The position numbers were made by a program, and so were the translations under genes. From Neptunicella sp048268085 (GTDB lineage: Bacteria; Pseudomonadota; Gammaproteobacteria; Enterobacterales; Alteromonadaceae): a DNA stretch of 64,000 nucleotides. Location: positions 1 to 64,000 of the forward strand of contig NZ_JBLWWF010000007.1 of NCBI RefSeq assembly GCF_048268085.1. Reading direction: 5' to 3'. This document shows positions 36,381 to 42,649 of the stretch, one piece after another (positions within the stretch are counted from its first letter, which is position 1; each line of letters opens with the position of its first letter). Under the pieces are notes generated by a model, which was given only the letters and a program-made list of their open reading frames with translations, did not search any database and was not told the DNA's origin.

Positions 36381-36397
36381 CGCACCAAAAAGGAACA
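36381..36397. promoter_or_regulatory. NtrC-like enhancer site 2
   Basis: CGCACCAAAAAGGAACA: left arm six of seven and right arm four of seven against the NtrC consensus, 29 bases from site 1. An extra GGTGCC half-site occurs at 36344. Together they resemble a paired enhancer. Confidence 0.4.
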
Positions 36398-36553
36398 CTC
36401 ATAAAAAATGGCATCAGCGGAGGATGTTTAACCAACAATCAATGAACATTTTATTTCTGCACTATACTTGGTGGGTTGTACTCCCCTTGCGCTTCCTCTG
36501 AGCCCAATTTAGCTCGTTGTATTGGATTAATTGGTTTTATCAGAGGACACACT

Positions 36554-37894
36554 ATGTCAGACATTGATGCCATTATTACTGCACTGACTGTCGCTGCCGG
36601 TTTTTCGTTATTGATTGAACGAATTATCGAGTTTCTAAAACATGTGATTGATGGTGCCAACGCCAATCAGGTCAAATCCCAAGCCTTGCAAGAAAGCGCC
36701 TTTATGCCCCAAAAGGCTAACGAAGCCCTTAAGAAATATCATGCTGTACTCAATAACCTTGAAGATAAAACGGCTAATTTGTCTCCTTTAATTGATCTTC
36801 AATCTGAACAATACCAACAAAAGTTATTTAAAGATGGTGACTTTGCCATTATGGAAGAGCGCTTGTTTGAAAAAACCAGCTCAATCGCGTTAAAGCAGCT
36901 CGACTCGCCCACTGAAGCCGATTTAAACCGCGCCCGTTTGCAATTATTTTATTTACTCAGCGCTTTTGGGTTTGCCGTGGCAATCAGCTCATTAATGAAT
37001 ATCCATTTACTCAGCATGCTTATGTTAAAAGACTGGATGACACTTTCAGCAAGTTTAAAAGTGGCTGATCATATATTGACCGGACTGGTGATTGCAGGAG
37101 GAGCGCAGCCGATTCATTTATTGATAACCTTCCTAACCAGTAAGAAAGTCCCTGAACTCGAACAGCCCGTTGAGTACGAGTCAAAAGAACAGGAAATAGT
37201 GGCCAGTGCCAACGATACACCCGTAGTTTCAACTGCCACTCTCCAAATGGAAGTCGGTGATATTGCCGATATATGGACGCCAATTAATTATCAGGGAGGC
37301 GTAAGACCTGACTCGTTAGAAGAGCGTAATTTACGTCAGGGTGAACCTAATTTAATTGTTTATCATCATACTGCGATGCATAGTCAGTTAGGCTTTCAGG
37401 CGATTGTTGATGAATTTTTGATCGCCAAACAATGGTCTACCGGTTATCACTGCGTCATTATGCCTGATGGCGCAATTAAACCATTTTGCCGGTGGGACAG
37501 AGTCGGCAATCACACTAAAGCTTATAACAATCGTAGCCTCGGTATCGCTTTTCACGGCAACTTCCATCTGGCTGATGGCGATAAATATGCGAATAACGAT
37601 GGACGATATGGGATCCAGCAGCCGACGCAAAACCAACTTCAGTCAGGTGCACGTGTTATTGCGTTGTGGACCCACCTATATGCGCAAATAAAATTAGATT
37701 TTGATAGCCATATTTTACCCCACTGCGATGTTTTAGCGGGTCAAACAGTGTGTCCAGGCTCCAATTTTCCTCATGTTCAATTGCAAAAACAAGTCAGTCA
37801 CTTTTACTTGGCATGGCTAAATCACCCTGAAGCCATGCAACAAATTGAGCGGTTTCAACATAAAAACTATCTCTATTCACAGGAGGCGCACTAA
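36554..37894 (+). CDS. Membrane-anchored N-acetylmuramoyl-L-alanine amidase (446 aa)
   Basis: Two parts. Residues 1-198 form a membrane domain with helices near 6-24, 129-158 and 172-196 around a long charged helical insert. Residues about 262-410 form an Amidase_2/PGRP domain: NLIVYHHT (H271/H272), GYHCVIMPDG, the RSLGIAFHGNF strand and LPHCDV...TVCPG (H390, C400), giving the His-His-Cys zinc site of T7-lysozyme-type amidases that cut the MurNAc-L-Ala bond. ATG 36554 has AGAGGA upstream. First of four tightly spaced genes; the next ATG overlaps its stop. Its membrane domain is repeated in the next gene. Topology predicts a cytoplasmic amidase domain, which is odd. Confidence 0.88.
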   Translation: MSDIDAIITALTVAAGFSLLIERIIEFLKHVIDGANANQVKSQALQESAFMPQKANEALKKYHAVLNNLEDKTANLSPLIDLQSEQYQQKLFKDGDFAIMEERLFEKTSSIALKQLDSPTEADLNRARLQLFYLLSAFGFAVAISSLMNIHLLSMLMLKDWMTLSASLKVADHILTGLVIAGGAQPIHLLITFLTSKKVPELEQPVEYESKEQEIVASANDTPVVSTATLQMEVGDIADIWTPINYQGGVRPDSLEERNLRQGEPNLIVYHHTAMHSQLGFQAIVDEFLIAKQWSTGYHCVIMPDGAIKPFCRWDRVGNHTKAYNNRSLGIAFHGNFHLADGDKYANNDGRYGIQQPTQNQLQSGARVIALWTHLYAQIKLDFDSHILPHCDVLAGQTVCPGSNFPHVQLQKQVSHFYLAWLNHPEAMQQIERFQHKNYLYSQEAH

Positions 37895-38478
37895 TGGACG
37901 GAACGCATTCTGCTCTGGTGTTAATCACCAGTGCGTTATTTATTGCCATGGTGATTGAACGAATTTTAGAAATAGTCATGGCGACCTATACCCTATTCGA
38001 GATTAAATGTGGCTGGTTTAATTTCTGGAATTGTCGGGCCATTCATCTGCAAAAACGTCTGCATGACTTTAATATCAACAACTTAAGCGCAACCGAAAAA
38101 AGCCAAAAGACCAGTGTGCAACTAGCTAAAATACGTGAACGAGTGATAGGCACCCTACTGGCACGTTTAAAAATAGACGATCCTGCTTATACTGATGTAG
38201 CTTCATTATCGGCAGCAAAACTGCGGCATTTCAGCATCAAATTCAGCCTAAAAGTACTGGGTGGCCTATTGGGGATTATTATCGCCGTACTTGTCAATAT
38301 TGATATGTTTGCGTTAATCAGCCAATTACTTAAGCAGTCACCCAACTCCGCGCCTTCCCATTGGCTAATCCTGCTGCATCAAATACTAACCGGTATTGCC
38401 ATGGGACTAGGTGCCGGTCCCTTGCATAAAATCATTACGGCACTGGAAAAAGCCAAACAAAAGCGCAAGACCCATTAA
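37894..38478 (+). CDS. Three-helix membrane protein, paralogue of the amidase anchor domain (194 aa)
   Basis: No family recognised. Helices lie near residues 7-28, 115-140 and 155-182, with a basic C-terminus (KAKQKRKTH) expected in the cytoplasm. It aligns with the membrane part of the preceding amidase: both have IERI at residues 21-24, LVNI/LMNI in the second helix, and ILTG followed five residues later by GAxPxH then ITxL at identical spacing in the third. The gene therefore looks like a stand-alone duplicate of that domain, perhaps a hetero-oligomer partner or pore. AGGAGG precedes ATG 37894, which overlaps the amidase stop. Confidence 0.85.
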   Translation: MDGTHSALVLITSALFIAMVIERILEIVMATYTLFEIKCGWFNFWNCRAIHLQKRLHDFNINNLSATEKSQKTSVQLAKIRERVIGTLLARLKIDDPAYTDVASLSAAKLRHFSIKFSLKVLGGLLGIIIAVLVNIDMFALISQLLKQSPNSAPSHWLILLHQILTGIAMGLGAGPLHKIITALEKAKQKRKTH

Positions 38479-38488
38479 AGGAGTGATT

Positions 38489-38986
38489 ATGTTTGAATTA
38501 TATAGTCAGTATTCAGATTATTTAGGCGTCGTGATTGGTTTAATCGCGCTGATTATTGCTTGTTTATTATTGCCAGCAAAAATCAGAGGTCATGTGTTAA
38601 CAGCGGGATTATCATTAGCTGCCCTGCGAATTTATCAAATTTATAGTAACCAGAAAAAACTTAAAGAAGCCGATCACCAATGGCAAAAACTACAACAGGA
38701 TCACCAACAACTAAAAGGTCGTTTATCGACACTGCAAAATGAAACCGAATCTATCCGTGAGCAGAAAATCAAGATTGAACAAACCTTAGATCATTTAGAA
38801 GCGGAGAAAAAGCGGCTGGAGCTCTCTTCTGATCAAGACTTGCAGCGTAAACAACAGCTCGATCAACAAGTCGCATTGCTGAACAATGAAAGTGAACAAC
38901 TCGCTTCTCAGCGTCAGAAGAATATCAATGCATTAAGAGCCATTGCTGCCTTTAACCGTCAGGTCACAAACCAACATCCCGATTAA
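38489..38986 (+). CDS. Membrane hairpin with long coiled coil (165 aa)
   Basis: Unrecognised protein. Two hydrophobic helices (about 11-29 and 36-51) joined by a short basic turn (PAKIRGH) are followed by about 100 residues of Gln/Glu/Lys/Leu-rich coiled coil (53-152). The short basic turn suggests both ends are periplasmic, but the charge after helix two (NQKKLK) makes this uncertain. AAAGGAG precedes ATG 38489. Architecture recalls phage i-spanins and other envelope-spanning coiled coils, without sequence identity I can name. Third gene of the cassette. Confidence 0.83.
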   Translation: MFELYSQYSDYLGVVIGLIALIIACLLLPAKIRGHVLTAGLSLAALRIYQIYSNQKKLKEADHQWQKLQQDHQQLKGRLSTLQNETESIREQKIKIEQTLDHLEAEKKRLELSSDQDLQRKQQLDQQVALLNNESEQLASQRQKNINALRAIAAFNRQVTNQHPD

Positions 38987-39000
38987 CGAGGAATAATAAA

Positions 39001-39588
39001 ATGCTACGTATTTTTGGTTTTGTCGTTAGCTTATTGTCCAGCATGACAACCCTAGCCGACTGTTCATATGTCATTCTCAAACAGAACTTGCAAACAAAAC
39101 AAATTGATGGCGAAACATATCTTGTAGTGCCACAAAAACTGGTGTCGACCCAGTGCATTGATATAGGAGCATTAGCGAATGATTTAGATACCTTAAATCA
39201 GTACAAATCGCTATTAGCCGAATATAAGCAACATGATGACTCTATGGCCGACAGTATTGTCGACTTTCGAAAATTATTGGCAGGATATGGTCAAACAAGT
39301 CAGGATCTTTTGCAATTAACCGCCCGCTACGACGAACATGTAAGTCAATATGACAAACTAAGCCGCGACTTTAATGACTTATTGATTGATTACAACGAGC
39401 TAGTAAAGAAATATCGCAGTATTGCGTTAAATCAATCCAGCTCATTGTCGTTTGATATTGGAGCTGGACTGTCAGAAGACGGTAACGTATCGGGCTTGAT
39501 GGGAGTAGGATATGAAAAAATCAGAGTATGGGGAGTGTATCAAAATGGTCAATCCGCACTGATGCTAGGCACTCGAATCACATTCTGA
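39001..39588 (+). CDS. Secreted helical protein with C-terminal beta segment (195 aa)
   Basis: Unrecognised. A signal peptide is cleaved near residue 19 (TLA before DCSY), leaving C21 and C52, which could form a disulfide. Residues 55-141 are helical with regular hydrophobic spacing, and the last 48 residues alternate as about four beta strands with glycines, ending in GTRITF. A terminal Phe after amphipathic strands is typical of outer-membrane insertion signals, so an outer-membrane-anchored coiled coil is possible. GAGGAATAATAAA precedes ATG. Last gene of the cassette; its 3' end overlaps the convergent PAP2 gene by 40 bases. Confidence 0.83.
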   Translation: MLRIFGFVVSLLSSMTTLADCSYVILKQNLQTKQIDGETYLVVPQKLVSTQCIDIGALANDLDTLNQYKSLLAEYKQHDDSMADSIVDFRKLLAGYGQTSQDLLQLTARYDEHVSQYDKLSRDFNDLLIDYNELVKKYRSIALNQSSSLSFDIGAGLSEDGNVSGLMGVGYEKIRVWGVYQNGQSALMLGTRITF

Positions 39589-40301
39589 TTTTCCCGTGGC
39601 AGGTTATCCTGGGGCAACATAAAATAAGCTAACAGGCCACACACTAACCAACACACCGCAGCACTGGCGACATCATGAGACAGGAAGTGTGCCCCGCGCA
39701 TTTGTTGCGCAACTCCAAATATAATACCGGTTAACATTCCCGGTAATAACCACTTATTCTGAGTTAATCTAGAGTCGATAATAGTGCCCGTTTGCTGTCG
39801 AATGCTACTAATGGCGCGAGCAGCAAAATACAAACTGAATAGTGCAAAACCACCAGATGCATGTCCCGACGGAAAACAATGGCCAATTTGTAAATTAGTC
39901 GAGAAAGCTCGTTCCAGTAGGATATTGGTGCGCTCCCCACCAAATAAAAATAAATCCCAAGGGCAAGGCAAGGTCGTTAATTGTTTCAGCATTGATACGG
40001 TCACCATCGACATAATAGTAGCGAATGCTACATAACGATAAACCGGGTTATATATATGTTGACGGTAACGTGGCAAAAAAGACCGTAATGCGACACCAAG
40101 CATCAACACCACAATAAGGCCAATAACATCCCTGCCGCCGCGATGAATAACACTATTAAGAAGCCAGCTTTGTTTAAATTGCCATTGCTGTGCGGGATAA
40201 TAAATTAATTCAGAAAGATACAGATCAGTGCCTGAATATTGCAATATCACTACGCAAATAAACGCCAAAACGACAGGCTTGAGGATCGAAGTAAATGCCA
40301 T
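39549..40301 (-). CDS. PAP2-family membrane phosphatase (250 aa)
   Basis: Integral membrane acid phosphatase of the PAP2/LpxE/PgpB superfamily with about six helices. Motifs are K106 in MLKQLTTLPCPWD (motif 1), PSGH at 144-147 (motif 2) and RGAHFLSHD at 202-210 (motif 3), which supply the catalytic histidines. Substrates could be undecaprenyl pyrophosphate, phosphatidylglycerophosphate or lipid A phosphates; sequence alone does not choose. It overlaps the end of the coiled-coil cassette on the other strand by 40 bases. Confidence 0.9.
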   Translation of the reverse strand: MAFTSILKPVVLAFICVVILQYSGTDLYLSELIYYPAQQWQFKQSWLLNSVIHRGGRDVIGLIVVLMLGVALRSFLPRYRQHIYNPVYRYVAFATIMSMVTVSMLKQLTTLPCPWDLFLFGGERTNILLERAFSTNLQIGHCFPSGHASGGFALFSLYFAARAISSIRQQTGTIIDSRLTQNKWLLPGMLTGIIFGVAQQMRGAHFLSHDVASAAVCWLVCGLLAYFMLPQDNLPRENQNVIRVPSISAD

Positions 40302-40394
40302 GTTTTTTACACATTGAAAAAGTAAAAAACCAATTTACTGACATTTTCTTAGCTGATACTTAATTTAAGGGATTTGAATAACAACAAGGGAAAA

Positions 40395-40447
40395 TTGTAG
40401 CTACTAAAATTTTGCGTTGACTTGCAACAAATTAATAGCAGCTACAA
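40395..40447. repeat. Inverted repeat between rmf and the PAP2 gene
   Basis: TTGTAGCT (40395-40402) and AGCTACAA (40440-40447) enclose 37 bases that contain a second short inverted repeat (TTGC...GCAA). It lies about 30 bases past the rmf stop on the minus strand; no T-run follows, so it may stabilise the rmf mRNA end rather than terminate it. Confidence 0.4.
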
Positions 40448-40478
40448 TGATTGAATGGAATCTATTGCTATGGACGTA

Positions 40479-40661
40479 TTATCGACTGCTCAATCCATAA
40501 CTTCGATCTTCCATGGCCTCTCGCCAACCACCTAACCATTGAGAACGCGCATCTGATGTTGCATCTGCATGGGGACAATTTTCTTTGGATCTACCGGAAA
40601 TTCCTGCTTGATAACCTTTTGCATGGGCTCTTGAAAGCTTATCTCTTTTTTGTCTTTTCAT
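40479..40661 (-). CDS. rmf: Ribosome modulation factor
   Basis: 60-residue basic protein starting MKRQKRDKLSRAHAKGYQAG and containing GRSKENCP and SQWLGGWREAMEDR, clearly the Rmf that dimerises 70S ribosomes into inactive 100S particles in stationary phase. GAGG lies seven bases before the ATG. It is slightly longer than E. coli Rmf because of a small insertion after the CP motif (HADATSDA). Position next to DUF3466, uup, rlmKL and pyrD is conserved in gammaproteobacteria. Confidence 0.97.
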   Translation of the reverse strand: MKRQKRDKLSRAHAKGYQAGISGRSKENCPHADATSDARSQWLGGWREAMEDRSYGLSSR

Positions 40662-40974
40662 TGATTACCTCATCCATCTAATTATTGATTAATGATGTGA
40701 TCATTGCGACCACAAATAATAGATAGGGTAACTCTGTGATAGGTTCAATAAAGTTGATCAACAAGTTATGGAAAATATAGTTAACCCTATGAATTAAATG
40801 GACTTTTATCGTTACATCTTTTTGTCATAAACCTTCCATAAAATTGATAATTTTGAGATATAAAACAGACTTCTAAATTGAATTCGCAGAAAACAAAAAG
40901 GATGCCGAAGCATCCTTTGAACTGTTTCTCGTCAGGTACAATCACTGCTCGGGGCGAACCAATTTGACTCAATA
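40662..40974. other. Intergenic region upstream of rmf
   Basis: 313 bases on the minus-strand path between DUF3466 and rmf. The right end holds the DUF3466 terminator (40891-40918). The remainder is AT-rich and should contain the rmf promoter and leader, but I cannot single out convincing -35/-10 boxes. A TGTGA near 40697 has no properly spaced TCACA partner, so no CRP site is called. Confidence 0.6.
40891..40918 (-). terminator. Terminator after the DUF3466 gene
   Basis: On the minus strand AAAGGATGC, loop TTCG, GCATCCTTT followed by TTGTTTT: a nine-base-pair stem with a stable UUCG tetraloop and a T-rich tail, about 57 bases after the stop codon. Confidence 0.9.
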
Positions 40975-42630
40975 TTATATTTTGCGACGCAATACCAACA
41001 TTAGACCGGTAACGAACATGAACCATATCCCCATTGAGCCGGCTTTACGCTGATACTTATCCGTATCTTCAACTTCACAGTTATCATTACTTCCGCCCGC
41101 AACAGGTACTAATTTAACCGATACCACCACTTCACTTTGGGCCTGGCTGCCATCACTATTTAATAACGGCTCTCCGGCTAAATTAAACAAGTCTTTTTTC
41201 ATCAATGCTGTACCAATAATTTCATCAAAATCATTGATGTCGTTAGCCTGTACAATAGTATATGGACTATCGCATGCAATGGTATCGTTTAAATCTGTAA
41301 AGCGTTGTTCATTATAATCATAAATAAAACCATGCCGACGACGCTCCACACCCAGTCCACTATCCACTTCACCATCACCCACAACTAGATTATTGTTGTT
41401 AATCCCTTTAGCGAGGCTGTCTGAACCGGTAAAAAAGTCTTTTGGATAAAGCGTTTCATTATTATCAATGTCATGGACAAAGAACTTATGCCGAGTATAA
41501 CCATTGATTGTTTTAGAGCCTTGACCAATGACCAGATTATTATCGTTAATTCCGACTGCATCACTGGCAAAGTACTCATTGTCATCCGTAATACCAACCT
41601 CACCTTCATCATTAAAAATCGTAGCAAAGGTACTAACTTTATCTGGATCACCTTTATAAAAACCTTCTGATGTGCCCACGATGATACCGTTATTATTTAT
41701 CGCCTTGGCTCGGCTATTATAAAAACGGGTAGCGTCCTCAGCAGGTTCAGCCAAGATGCCAAAGGTTTTCGTTTCAATTACCTGACCGTCAGCATCCAGC
41801 TTCCAATAAGCTGCACGAGTTTCATAAGCCGCTGAAGATGCGACGTTCTGTAAACAGTATTCAAGCGGAACATCGCCACGGGCTTCATCATCTTCACAAT
41901 TATCAATGGCTTCTTGGGTACTCTCCGAAATAGCCGTGGTTGCCGCCCCAACTACTTCATTATTATCATTAATACCGCGCGCTTCACTTTTACCGCCCAC
42001 TTTATCTTCAGGGGGTAATAGGCCAATGTTGGTGCCATCGATATCCACAAATGCACGCAGCGCAAAATCACGTATCTGCAACTTAATTTCTACATCATTT
42101 TCATTGAAATAGCTTAACGTTTGATAAGGAGCGGTCGCTCCTCCCACAACCCAACCATTATTATTAATATCATAAGCAAAGGTATTAACACTGTTGGAAA
42201 GTGTGCCCATTTCAGGGATCTGGATATCAAAACCGGTAAGACTATCGGCAACGTTTGTATTACCTTTTGCCGCACCATACTGGCTTATTTGCTGAAACAG
42301 CACATTGCCATCTTGCGCTTTGATTGCGTTATATAAAAAGATTAAATCATCGGCGTTAATATTGCCGTCGGCAACTGCATCAATATCAGTTAAACCGTTA
42401 ATCAGTGCCTGACTTTCTAAATCCAGTAAATCAATATTAATCGGCGGATTATATTTAAATTCTAACGTAGAAATGAAATCACCCGAGTTATTCAGCGCCG
42501 TGGAATAACTATTGCGGCTCAACTCCCCCGTAGGCATTTCGATTACTTGATAAGTCGCGGCTTGTAAAGTAGGTATCGATACTAAAGCCAATGTTAGCGC
42601 TGACAGTGGTGCCAACCTTGTTTTATTCAT
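40975..42630 (-). CDS. DUF3466 secreted protein with C-terminal sorting-type tail (551 aa)
   Basis: Exported protein with a signal peptide ending near residue 24 (PTLQA). The body has repeated segments of the type AxGINDNNxVVG (for example ARGINDNNEVVG, AVGINDNNLVIG, AKGINNNNLVVG, ANDINDFDEIIG), each probably a beta-propeller-like blade. The C-terminus (GSMG, a hydrophobic stretch, then RRKI) resembles the GlyGly-CTERM signal processed by rhombosortase in Vibrio and Shewanella, so the protein may be cell-surface sorted. Role unknown. It sits between uup and rmf, as in related genera. Confidence 0.88.
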   Translation of the reverse strand: MNKTRLAPLSALTLALVSIPTLQAATYQVIEMPTGELSRNSYSTALNNSGDFISTLEFKYNPPINIDLLDLESQALINGLTDIDAVADGNINADDLIFLYNAIKAQDGNVLFQQISQYGAAKGNTNVADSLTGFDIQIPEMGTLSNSVNTFAYDINNNGWVVGGATAPYQTLSYFNENDVEIKLQIRDFALRAFVDIDGTNIGLLPPEDKVGGKSEARGINDNNEVVGAATTAISESTQEAIDNCEDDEARGDVPLEYCLQNVASSAAYETRAAYWKLDADGQVIETKTFGILAEPAEDATRFYNSRAKAINNNGIIVGTSEGFYKGDPDKVSTFATIFNDEGEVGITDDNEYFASDAVGINDNNLVIGQGSKTINGYTRHKFFVHDIDNNETLYPKDFFTGSDSLAKGINNNNLVVGDGEVDSGLGVERRRHGFIYDYNEQRFTDLNDTIACDSPYTIVQANDINDFDEIIGTALMKKDLFNLAGEPLLNSDGSQAQSEVVVSVKLVPVAGGSNDNCEVEDTDKYQRKAGSMGIWFMFVTGLMLVLRRKI

Positions 42631-42649
42631 TTTTATTCCTGTTTACTTC

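Larger units (their letters stand above)
36197..36553. other. Divergent intergenic region, molybdoenzyme/amidase
   Basis: The left part holds the sigma-54 promoter and NtrC-like sites for the leftward molybdoenzyme genes. The right part (36400-36553) must hold the promoter for the rightward amidase cassette; a TATACT box near 36462 is present but no well-spaced -35 is convincing. No small gene is seen. Confidence 0.55.

Noticed and set aside
36554..39588. Prophage remnant as explanation for the amidase cassette
   Set aside because: No integrase, capsid, tail, terminase or attachment-site repeats nearby; the membrane-fused amidase is unlike a soluble endolysin. Kept only as an analogy.
40697..40716. 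CRP site (TGTGA...) upstream of rmf
   Set aside because: The second half-site is ACCACA at the wrong spacing; it does not fit TGTGA-N6-TCACA.
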